Position numbers and translations under genes: made by a program. A DNA stretch of 5,734 nt, taken from JAYZDB01 sp036338025. Its GTDB lineage: Bacteria > Planctomycetota > UBA1135 > UBA2386. The stretch spans positions 1 through 5,734 of the forward strand of contig JAYZDB010000185.1 in the NCBI GenBank assembly GCA_036338025.1. Reading direction: 5' to 3'. The notes beneath the pieces are model-generated. The model made no database searches, was not told where the DNA came from, and was given only the letters and a program-made list of their open reading frames with translations. Below are positions 1-5,734 of the stretch, one piece after another. Each line of letters begins with the position of its first letter. Position 1 is the stretch's first letter.

Positions 1-1104
1 CTGTTCAACAAGGCGGCGAGCCGCGGAACAGTGTTGTCGGTAGTCCGACTCGATCTTCTTCAGACCCTCGACAGCTTCGGCGGGCGAAGAAAATGCGAGC
101 AGACCATCACCTGTAGGCAACCACTCTCCGAACCCTGTATCCTGGGTCACCACCGGGCGTCCACTGGCGAGATAGTGCGCGCTCCGCTCACTGAACCATC
201 CGCATGCACTTACAACGTAACCGTGCTTGGCGACCGTGAACTCGGCTTTGGAGTTTCGCAGGTACTCTTGGTAGGTCCAGCAGTCGGCAGTGGGACCGAG
301 CGGATCAACAACCTGCCAACCGTGGTCGCGCAGGCGCTGTTTGGGAACTTCGGGGCCGCCGACAGCGAGCTCCAGATCACAGGGGACTTGCGACGGCAGA
401 TCGAAGTAGGGCTCGAAGGACTCTGACTTCATGCCGAAGCGATACTCGCCCAGTTCACGAGGCTGGTAGCTATCCCACAGCATCACCGTTGTGTAACGAC
501 CGTCCGCGGACCCCTCCGACACGGGCCAACAGTCCAGCACTACCGGCTGCCTGGTGGCCAACCACCGCACACCGTCATCGGGTACCCGGGCGGCACCGGC
601 CGGGATGTTTTCGCCAAGAGTGAAGAAGGCATTGTGCTGGGCAAGCCGCCGTTTCTTGAAGTCGTCGGTCAACTGCAGCACCTGCTCAAACGCAGGGTCG
701 GTGTCGATGTAAGCCCGTCTGGGCACCTGCTCGAGCCAGGGCCGGATCGGATTGACACCGGAGTTGTTGATCAGGAGATCGGCCGAACCACAGATCTCGT
801 GGATCCGCCCGGCGCACGGACCGTGCCAGGATTCCTGGTGGGCATCGTAGTACGCCCAGCCGTCCCCGAGTCCAACGCGATCGAAAGTCCTGCGGGCAAA
901 TTCCAAACCGTAGGTCGGATCCTCGTCGGTCACGTGCCGGGTCGGATCGTAGCAAGCTCCCCAGTCCTCGCTGTCTTCGAGAAAATAGACCTCGTGCCCG
1001 AGTCGCTTCAAGCCAAGGGCATATTGCATGGTCGGCCACGCACCACCGCCCAGCGGGCGCCGCACGACGTAGCCGAGTACCAGGATGCGGAGCTTATCTG
1101 CCAC
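1..1104 (-). CDS. Glycosyltransferase-like protein GT-c, GTG start, 3' end beyond the window
   Basis: An open frame of 368 codons from a GTG at 1102-1104 to the left edge with no stop. By comparison with GT-b (403 residues) only about 35 C-terminal residues are missing. It begins VADKLRILVLGYVV and shows the family landmarks at nearly the same residue numbers as GT-b: PLGGGAW (17-23), GHEVYFLED (36-44), ADLLIN (108-113), YIDTDP (132-137), FTLGE (161-165), WLATRQP (181-187), WPV (193-195), YTTVMLWD (204-211), VAKHGYV (291-297), GWFSERSAHYLASGRP (302-317) and QDTGFGEWLP (321-330). By hand alignment, 32 of 49 residues in 290-338 match GT-b. The Glu expected in the R-x-x-E-x-L-A-x-G motif is His310. 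No membrane segment or signal peptide is seen. The start is supported by GGGAG 7 nt upstream, homology to GT-b from the first strand, and an 11-nt overlap with the GT-b stop. Probably a cytoplasmic glycosyltransferase; substrate unknown. Confidence 0.84.
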   Translation of the reverse strand, partial: MADKLRILVLGYVVRRPLGGGAWPTMQYALGLKRLGHEVYFLEDSEDWGACYDPTRHVTDEDPTYGLEFARRTFDRVGLGDGWAYYDAHQESWHGPCAGRIHEICGSADLLINNSGVNPIRPWLEQVPRRAYIDTDPAFEQVLQLTDDFKKRRLAQHNAFFTLGENIPAGAARVPDDGVRWLATRQPVVLDCWPVSEGSADGRYTTVMLWDSYQPRELGEYRFGMKSESFEPYFDLPSQVPCDLELAVGGPEVPKQRLRDHGWQVVDPLGPTADCWTYQEYLRNSKAEFTVAKHGYVVSACGWFSERSAHYLASGRPVVTQDTGFGEWLPTGDGLLAFSSPAEAVEGLKKIESDYRQHCSAARRLVEQ

Positions 1105-2305
1105 CTTGCGGCTCCCGGTCGTCCCCGGTTTCAGGTCCTACGCCTTGATTCGTCATTGCACGCTCTATGAGTTGGGTCAGCACCTTGCCAGAATCAAACC
1201 ACTCCTCGGCCAGTGCGCGTGCAGCGTCCCGATGTTCGTCGTAAGCAGCCTCGACACTCTCGAGCGCCTCAACCGCTCCATCAAGATCACGGAACGAAAG
1301 CAGCCCCTTGCCGACGGGCAGCACCTCTGAAAAGCCCGTGTCCTGCACGATTACCGGCCGACCAGCTGCCAGATAGCAGGTCGAGCGACAGCTGAACCAA
1401 CCCGACTGGCCTTCGACGTACCCATTCTTGGCCACACTCCATTCACCTCGCGAGCTCGTAATGTAGTCGCGGTACGAATCCAGATCCGGGCAGACATCGT
1501 TGGGATCCACGAGGCGCCAGCCGCGGTGCGCCAAGAGTTCCTTGGGCAACTTGTGGCCCTTGCCCGCGTTGGCGGCGATCTCGATCTGGATCGGTGCGAT
1601 GCGCTCTGCGAGATCGAAAAACTCGCGAAACTCCAGGTCCTTCTGTCCGAACGTCCGCCCCTCGTGGATGACCGGCTTGTAGGCGTTCCAGTTCATCACA
1701 GTCGTGAACACGCCGCGGTCGTCACCGCCGACAGGCCACTCGGACATCACCATCGGCTGGCGGGTCGGGAGCCAGTCGTGTCCGGTTGCCGGAGTCATTG
1801 AGCTGTCCGAAGCCAAGGCCTCGCCAAAGCTGAACGTGACGTCATGCGCGTCGATCAGATTGCGAAAATAGTCGTAGCCCTTGGCGAGTTTGACCTGCGT
1901 GAAGGTCGGATCGGAGTCTATGTAGACCATTCGACTCCGACCACGGTACTGCTCTGGCTTTTCCAACATGCCCGACACGTTGATGAGCAGATCAGCAGTC
2001 TCAACTACCTCGCGTCGCTTAGCGTCGCTGAGCCCGAACCACTGCCGCTGCCACGCAAAGCAGTAGGCCCAACGGTCTTTCATCCCAAAGCGCTCAAATA
2101 GAGCGGCAAGGTAGTTTGTGTTGTAGGTGCAGTCCTTGACTGTCCCATCCTCGGAAGGGGCGTAGGGCCAGATGCCAGTGTCCTCGATGTAGTAGACCTC
2201 GTGACCGAGTTGGTGGAGCCCCAGCACGTACTGGAAGTAGTCCCAGGTCACGCCACCCAGCGGGTATTGACCGATCAGCCCGGTCACGATGATCCGCAGG
2301 CTCAC
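1094..2305 (-). CDS. Glycosyltransferase-like protein GT-b
   Basis: A 403-residue protein, probably cytoplasmic, and a close paralogue of GT-c. Features in order: beta strand LRIIVTG (3-9); glycine-rich loop PLGGVTW (15-21); GHEVYYIED (34-42), the typical second strand of a GT-B N-terminal domain; ADLLIN (104-109); YIDSDP (128-133); FSFGE (158-162); WLPTRQP (178-184); WPV (190-192); FTTVMNWN (200-207); SRGEWSVAKNGYV (285-297); GWFSCRSTCYLAAGRP (302-317); QDTGFSEVLP (321-330). The last blocks resemble the donor-sugar half of GT-B enzymes (Glyco_trans_1_2/CgeB-like), but the Glu normally found in R-x-F-E-x-L-A-x-G is Cys310 here. The tail (from about 385) is charged and probably disordered. Start is GTG at 2305, supported by AGGAGG 6 nt upstream, by the GTGA overlap with the deacetylase stop, and by the conserved first strand. 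The stop lies 11 nt inside GT-c. Assignment as a sugar transferase is by resemblance; donor and acceptor are unknown. Confidence 0.83.
   Translation of the reverse strand: MSLRIIVTGLIGQYPLGGVTWDYFQYVLGLHQLGHEVYYIEDTGIWPYAPSEDGTVKDCTYNTNYLAALFERFGMKDRWAYCFAWQRQWFGLSDAKRREVVETADLLINVSGMLEKPEQYRGRSRMVYIDSDPTFTQVKLAKGYDYFRNLIDAHDVTFSFGEALASDSSMTPATGHDWLPTRQPMVMSEWPVGGDDRGVFTTVMNWNAYKPVIHEGRTFGQKDLEFREFFDLAERIAPIQIEIAANAGKGHKLPKELLAHRGWRLVDPNDVCPDLDSYRDYITSSRGEWSVAKNGYVEGQSGWFSCRSTCYLAAGRPVIVQDTGFSEVLPVGKGLLSFRDLDGAVEALESVEAAYDEHRDAARALAEEWFDSGKVLTQLIERAMTNQGVGPETGDDREPQGGR
1112..1116 (-). promoter_or_regulatory. Shine-Dalgarno site of GT-c (decides a GTG start)
   Basis: Minus-strand GGGAG, 7 nt before the GTG at 1102-1104. 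It is weaker than the three AGGAGG sites upstream in the operon. The gene may depend more on ribosomes arriving from GT-b, whose stop is 11 nt inside this frame. Confidence 0.65.
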
Positions 2306-3036
2306 CGAACACCTCCTAGCAAGTCCAGCAAGTTGGTGTCGGGTCCCATCGGGACCCGCGTAATTCGGAACGGTGTACGTGTCGGCAAGTCAAAGACCCC
2401 ACCCTTGTAGAGGAAGGCCGCCCGGTAGCCGGCGGCGGCCAACGCCGCATCGGTGACGTCCGGATTGATGCCGTTGTCGCCATACGGAAACGCCAGGGCG
2501 TCGACGGTGGTGCCGAGTTCCTCTTCAAGGCGATCTTTTGATTCCTTCAGTTCGTAATCGAGTGACCCGGCATCGAATTCCGAGAAGCTCCGATGCGAGA
2601 CGCTGTGTGATTGAATGACAACCCCGCACCGATGCAGCTCGCGTAGCTCATCCCAATCGCAGATCGGTTCCTTGGGTTCGTTGCCAAAATCCCAGGTGTT
2701 GTGTCCGCCAACGTAGTTGGTCGGAACAAAGCACACCGAAGGGACGCCAAGCCGGCTAAGGATTGGCTGTGCAATACTCAACATCGACTGGTAACCGTCG
2801 TCGAACGTCAGCAGCGCCGAACGCTCCGGTAAAATCGAAGGGCTCTGCAGGCCACCCAGAAAGGTGTGCAGATCCAGGACATGGTAGCACTCGTCGTGCA
2901 ACAACTGCAGGTACGCCTCGAAGGTCTCACTATCGATGTAGTTCCAGGTTTCCCAACCGTCATCGGGTGGATCGCCGACCTTGTGAAACGCCAGCACCGC
3001 GGTGGTGCGGGCTACCTTGTCCCGGTCAACGGGCAT
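2302..3036 (-). CDS. Polysaccharide deacetylase-like protein (NodB/CE4 domain), no signal peptide
   Basis: A 244-residue single-domain protein of carbohydrate esterase family 4, which removes N- or O-acetyl groups from sugars using a bound divalent metal. Motif 1 is TFDDGY (77-82, at 2791-2808), giving catalytic base Asp79 and metal ligand Asp80. Motif 2 is HSVSH (144-148, at 2593-2607), giving the two metal-binding histidines. FVPTNYVGG (103-111) and FPYG (183-186, at 2479-2490) are further NodB-domain landmarks. No histidine occurs after residue 148, so the usual C-terminal Leu-x-Leu-His motif carrying the acid histidine is absent, and the motif 3 arginine is not obvious. The N-terminus (MPVDRDKVARTTAVLAFHKV) enters the first strand of the fold directly, so no export signal is present and the protein should be cytoplasmic. 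That points to a lipid-linked, nucleotide-linked or small-molecule intermediate as substrate before export, which is inference. Start: ATG with AGGAGG 7 nt upstream, overlapping the GT-a stop by 11 nt. It overlaps the GT-b start by 4 nt (GTGA). Confidence 0.9.
   Translation of the reverse strand: MPVDRDKVARTTAVLAFHKVGDPPDDGWETWNYIDSETFEAYLQLLHDECYHVLDLHTFLGGLQSPSILPERSALLTFDDGYQSMLSIAQPILSRLGVPSVCFVPTNYVGGHNTWDFGNEPKEPICDWDELRELHRCGVVIQSHSVSHRSFSEFDAGSLDYELKESKDRLEEELGTTVDALAFPYGDNGINPDVTDAALAAAGYRAAFLYKGGVFDLPTRTPFRITRVPMGPDTNLLDLLGGVR
2312..2317 (-). promoter_or_regulatory. Shine-Dalgarno site of GT-b (decides a GTG start)
   Basis: Minus-strand AGGAGG, 6 nt before the GTG at 2303-2305, within the last codons of the deacetylase gene. 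Together with the GTGA stop/start overlap it fixes the GTG as the start of GT-b. Confidence 0.85.
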
Positions 3037-4207
3037 GGTTGTGCCTCCTGGGCACCTGCGCCATTGCCACGTCCAACAAACTGCTCATCAATCGAACCGC
3101 GTCGAAATGCTGTTCGACCAGCGCGCGCGCTGCCAGACAGTGGCTGAGGTACTCGCGTTCATCGGATAACAGGTCCAAAAACCCGGCAGCCTCGGCCAGG
3201 CTACCAAACCGGAACAGTCCCTCGGCATTCGGCAGGAACCGGCTCTCGCCGGTGTGCTGCACTACCGCCGGCTTGCCGCTGGCGAGATAACAGATCGTGC
3301 GATCGCTGATCCATGCGTTGGCAAGCTCCATGCACGACTGCTTGGCACAGCTGAACTCTCCACGCGAGGTCTGTAGATACGAACGGTAGTCCTCGGCACT
3401 GGCGCTGACCTCATGGGCGGGTCTGGTGTGCCAACCGTGTTTTTCGAGCCGCGGCATGTCGGAGGGATTACCTTGCTCGTGGTAGATCGCGAGCTCCAGC
3501 TGCGCCTCGGTATGCGAAGGCAAATCGATGTAGGCGAGAAAATTGGTACGCTTCTCGTTGTTCACGCTCTCGCCGCCGATCAATTCGTATTCCCCCCACC
3601 AGTTGGTGACGGTGGTGAATCGGGCATCGGACGGCGTGTCTGAGACCGGCCAGGCCGGCAGATACACCGGAGGCGGTGAGAAATGCCACTCCATCCCACA
3701 ATCGGGGACGCGTGAATCGGGCAGACCAACGGTCTCGCCAATACTGAAGTTCATGTCGTGCACAGCGGGGCGCACAGTGCCGGCATCGATCCATGTCTGC
3801 AGCAAACCGGGATCGATATCGACCAGCGCTGAACGCGCAAAGCGATCGACGATGTCCTGAGGAACGGCATACTTGAAGTTGAGGAACAGGTCCGACTCCG
3901 CCATCACCTGCTCAAGCGGCGTGGTAAGTTCGCTCAGTTCAGCACGCACCCCACCGAGTTCCTCGGCCTGCTCCGAAGTCTCGAGCAAGGTGATTGAAAT
4001 TTCCAATCCAAGGCTCGCCATGCGCTGGTGGAAATCACGCAAGTGCGCCAAGAGACGCTCAGGCTCGTCCGCCCAGCGCATTCTCTCGTACAGCGTAACC
4101 TTGGCTCCAGCTGCCCGCAGGCCAAGTGCCCAGTTCAGGAACACCCACGCATGACCACCAAGACCCTGATTCCAGAGCAGGTGCGTCGTGGCCAGACAGA
4201 CATGCAT
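3026..4207 (-). CDS. Glycosyltransferase-like protein GT-a (divergent member of a three-paralogue set)
   Basis: A 393-residue protein without signal peptide or membrane helices, probably cytoplasmic. It is homologous to the two GT-like proteins downstream. Shared landmarks in order: glycine-rich loop LGGHAW (16-21) after the first strand, DLFLN (106-110), VDIDP (129-133), FSIGE (154-158), WPV (186-188), FTTVTNWW (197-204), SRGEFSCAK (281-289), the block R-T-I-C-Y-L-A-S-G-K-P (303-313), then QHTG (317-320). The layout fits a GT-B fold, with the C-terminal part resembling the Glyco_trans_1_2 type of donor domain. It is the most divergent of the three. The G-W-F-S motif of its paralogues is replaced by NAWIS, QDTGF by QHTGE, and the segment at 41-100 is unlike theirs. 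A different donor, acceptor or a non-catalytic role is therefore possible. Start: ATG with AAGGAGG 7 nt upstream. It ends 11 nt inside the deacetylase gene. The sugar-transfer function is inferred from family resemblance; the specific reaction is unknown. Confidence 0.8.
   Translation of the reverse strand: MHVCLATTHLLWNQGLGGHAWVFLNWALGLRAAGAKVTLYERMRWADEPERLLAHLRDFHQRMASLGLEISITLLETSEQAEELGGVRAELSELTTPLEQVMAESDLFLNFKYAVPQDIVDRFARSALVDIDPGLLQTWIDAGTVRPAVHDMNFSIGETVGLPDSRVPDCGMEWHFSPPPVYLPAWPVSDTPSDARFTTVTNWWGEYELIGGESVNNEKRTNFLAYIDLPSHTEAQLELAIYHEQGNPSDMPRLEKHGWHTRPAHEVSASAEDYRSYLQTSRGEFSCAKQSCMELANAWISDRTICYLASGKPAVVQHTGESRFLPNAEGLFRFGSLAEAAGFLDLLSDEREYLSHCLAARALVEQHFDAVRLMSSLLDVAMAQVPRRHNHAR
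3044..3049 (-). promoter_or_regulatory. Shine-Dalgarno site of the deacetylase gene
   Basis: Minus-strand AGGAGG, 7 nt before the ATG at 3034-3036 and within the 3' coding end of GT-a. It supports this ATG as the start and therefore the absence of an N-terminal signal peptide. Confidence 0.85.
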
Positions 4208-5734
4208 CAGACGCCCTCCTTGGACCCCTCTGCCGGTCGGCGTTCGTTCGACGACAACATCAGTTCATCGAGAGATCCCAGGGCATCCGGTGGCGCGAAG
4301 TTGACCATCCTACCTTTTTCGACCACCAGGACCTTGTCACACTTAGAGAGCGTACTCGGCCGATGCGCGATGATCAGGGTAGTCCGATCCCGCATCAGAC
4401 GATCCAGCGCATCCATGATCTGCGCCTCGGTCCGCATGTCGACCGAACTCGTCGGCTCATCGAGAACCAAGATCGGCGCATTCTTGAGGAAAGCACGCGC
4501 CAGCGAAATACGCTGCCTCTCGCCGCCAGACAACCGCTGACCGCGATCTCCGACCACCGTGTCGTAACCGTCACGCATCTCGGAGATAAACCCGTGGGCG
4601 TTCGCGAGTCGGGCGGCTTCCTCAACCTCGCCCTGGCTCGCCTCGGGTCGGGCGTAGAGGATGTTCTCAGAGATGCTCTTCTTGAACAGCACCGGGTCCT
4701 GCAACACGATCGAAAACTGGTGGCGCAGGTCATCGATCTTGAGATCACGCAGGTCATCACCATCGAGCAAGATCGCGCCGCCCTGAGGATCATAGAGTCG
4801 GGTCATCAGGTTGACGATGGTGGTCTTGCCCGCCCCAGTGTGCCCAGCAATACCAATTCGCTGTCCCACCTCGACCGCGAAGCCGAGCCTGTTGAGAACG
4901 GGCGTGCCCTCTTCGTAACTGAAGCTGACGTCGCGAAACTCGATCGCGCCCGCAGCCTTTGTCACCGACTTCGCGTCAGGCTTCTCGTACACCTCCGGTG
5001 CCTTGTCGAGCAGGGCGAGCACTCGTTCCGCACTCGCCAAAGCGGACTGCATGGAAGCAACCTGCCCAACTACCTGCTGCAGCGGCGAGTAGAACTGCAG
5101 CATCAGGGCTGCGATCAGGATCATGTCACCGAGACTCATCGCCCCGTCCTTGACCATCTGACCACCCAGCACCAAGAACAACGCCGTACCTGACGCGGTC
5201 AGCAAGGATGACAACGACGAAAACCAACTCTGGGTACGCGCAACGCGCATGCGCGCATCGATGGCCTTCCGGGCCACCTTGAACAAGCGGTCGGTCTCGC
5301 CGTCCTCGCGACCGAAGACCTTGATCACGCGAACGGCCGAAAAGACCTCCTGTAGGCGACCGAGGATGCTGGCGTCGAGTTCCTTGATGTCGTGCCACTG
5401 CTGGCGCAGGCTCTTGCCGAACGGCAACGAAATCAGCAACAACAGCGGCGCAACCGCAATCGCAACGAAGGCCAGGGAGGGGCTGATCGTCAAGATGACC
5501 GCCGATATTGCGATCAACAGCACCATCGACTGCAGCGACGGGATCAGCCCATCGAGCAGGATTGCCGGGATCGTCGCCGTGTCCATGAGGATCCGGAAGG
5601 TCGATTCCGACGGTCCCTTTTCATCATGATAGGAGAGCGACAGTCGTTCTACGTGACCGAACAACCGCGTCCGGAAACCAAGCGCCATGTGCTCCTTGGT
5701 GTAGACACGAATCATCCGACGCACAAAATTCAGG
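4207..5734 (-). CDS. ABC exporter half-transporter (membrane domain plus ATPase), 5' end beyond the window
   Basis: This is a type IV (MsbA/multidrug-type) ABC exporter subunit, expected to dimerise in the inner membrane and use ATP to move a lipid, glycan, peptide or small molecule outward. The reading frame is open to the right edge. The first visible residues (LNFVRRMIRVYTKE) correspond to the stretch after the second membrane helix of such proteins, so helices 1-2 and the start are missing. Four hydrophobic segments follow at roughly residues 61-80, 84-102, 172-191 and 199-219, counted from the GTG codon at 5724. The ATPase domain is complete: aromatic A-loop (FSY, about 268-270), Walker A GHTGAGKT at 4822-4845, Q-loop LQD (about 341-343), signature LSGGE at 4519-4533, Walker B ILVLDE (418-423), D-loop SSVD and H-loop His454. 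All catalytic residues are present, so it should be active. Its stop overlaps the next start by 1 nt (TGATG). The substrate cannot be read from the sequence; the sugar-related neighbours suggest a glycan or glycosylated product. Confidence 0.94.
   Translation of the reverse strand, partial: LNFVRRMIRVYTKEHMALGFRTRLFGHVERLSLSYHDEKGPSESTFRILMDTATIPAILLDGLIPSLQSMVLLIAISAVILTISPSLAFVAIAVAPLLLLISLPFGKSLRQQWHDIKELDASILGRLQEVFSAVRVIKVFGREDGETDRLFKVARKAIDARMRVARTQSWFSSLSSLLTASGTALFLVLGGQMVKDGAMSLGDMILIAALMLQFYSPLQQVVGQVASMQSALASAERVLALLDKAPEVYEKPDAKSVTKAAGAIEFRDVSFSYEEGTPVLNRLGFAVEVGQRIGIAGHTGAGKTTIVNLMTRLYDPQGGAILLDGDDLRDLKIDDLRHQFSIVLQDPVLFKKSISENILYARPEASQGEVEEAARLANAHGFISEMRDGYDTVVGDRGQRLSGGERQRISLARAFLKNAPILVLDEPTSSVDMRTEAQIMDALDRLMRDRTTLIIAHRPSTLSKCDKVLVVEKGRMVNFAPPDALGSLDELMLSSNERRPAEGSKEGV
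4215..4221 (-). promoter_or_regulatory. Shine-Dalgarno site of GT-a
   Basis: Minus-strand AAGGAGG, 7 nt before the ATG at 4205-4207. It lies inside the last codons of the ABC exporter gene, whose TGA overlaps the ATG by 1 nt. This decides the start and indicates translational coupling. Confidence 0.85.

Noticed and set aside
31..426. Plus-strand open frame of 131 codons near the left edge
   Set aside because: It is a shadow of the GT-c C-terminal half, which carries the conserved AK, GWFS and QDTGF blocks on the other strand.
686..1039. Minus-strand open frame of 117 codons
   Set aside because: Same strand as GT-c but out of frame with it. The translation is Arg/Gly-rich without any domain, whereas the GT-c frame matches GT-b throughout.
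1..1104. GT-c as a truncated pseudogene
   Set aside because: The frame is uninterrupted and keeps all family blocks. It ends only because the window ends.
634..1170. Plus-strand open frame of 178 codons
   Set aside because: It is antisense to GT-c, whose minus-strand frame shows clear family motifs. No domain was recognised in its translation.
4126..5193. Long plus-strand open frame (355 codons) opposite the ABC exporter
   Set aside because: It lies wholly antisense to the GT-a 5' end and the complete, motif-bearing exporter ATPase domain. Its translation has no recognisable domain, and long antisense frames are common in GC-rich genes.
5722..5724. GTG as the start codon of the ABC exporter
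   Set aside because: The frame continues upstream to the window edge without a stop, and the visible protein lacks the first two membrane helices, so the real start lies outside the window.
1..5734. Promoters, terminators, RNA genes, CRISPR or mobile elements
   Set aside because: The genes overlap end to end, leaving no intergenic sequence. No repeat array, inverted-repeat ends, transposase or tRNA-like sequence was seen by eye on either strand.

Overview
The window is one stretch of a bacterial operon read entirely on the minus strand, with both ends cut off. GC content is around 58-60% judged by eye. Genes are packed without gaps and the start sites are preceded by Shine-Dalgarno sequences (AGGAGG at three, GGGAG at one), so this is a bacterium of moderately high GC. 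The phylum cannot be named from this sequence alone. Free-living environmental bacteria with large glycan or natural-product gene clusters would fit.

Layout in transcription order, right to left: (1) 5734-4207, the C-terminal part of an ABC exporter half-transporter, with four visible membrane helices plus a complete ATPase domain; its N-terminus lies beyond the right edge. (2) 4207-3026, a glycosyltransferase-like protein (here GT-a). (3) 3036-2302, a NodB/CE4 polysaccharide deacetylase-like protein without a signal peptide. (4) 2305-1094, a second glycosyltransferase-like protein (GT-b). (5) 1104-1, a third one (GT-c), starting at GTG and cut off at the left edge before its stop. Every junction is an overlap (1, 11, 4 and 11 nt), so the five genes are almost certainly co-transcribed and translationally coupled. 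There is no intergenic space, so no promoter, terminator or RNA gene is expected inside the window and none was seen. No mobile element, CRISPR array, tRNA or rRNA was found.

The three GT-like proteins are paralogues of one family. They share a glycine-rich N-terminal loop, a central TTV-x-x-W block and a C-terminal Y-L-A-x-G-[RK]-P / Q-x-T-G block that resembles the donor-binding half of GT-B glycosyltransferases. GT-b and GT-c are close to each other and GT-a is divergent. The simplest reading is a small cytoplasmic assembly line: several related transferases build or decorate a glycan or glycosylated small molecule, the deacetylase removes an acyl group from an intermediate, and the ABC exporter moves the product across the membrane. 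The product is unknown. The most interesting points are the triplication of a poorly characterised GT-like family that lacks the usual Glu of its donor-binding motif, and a deacetylase that appears to be cytoplasmic and has no histidine available for the usual C-terminal catalytic motif.
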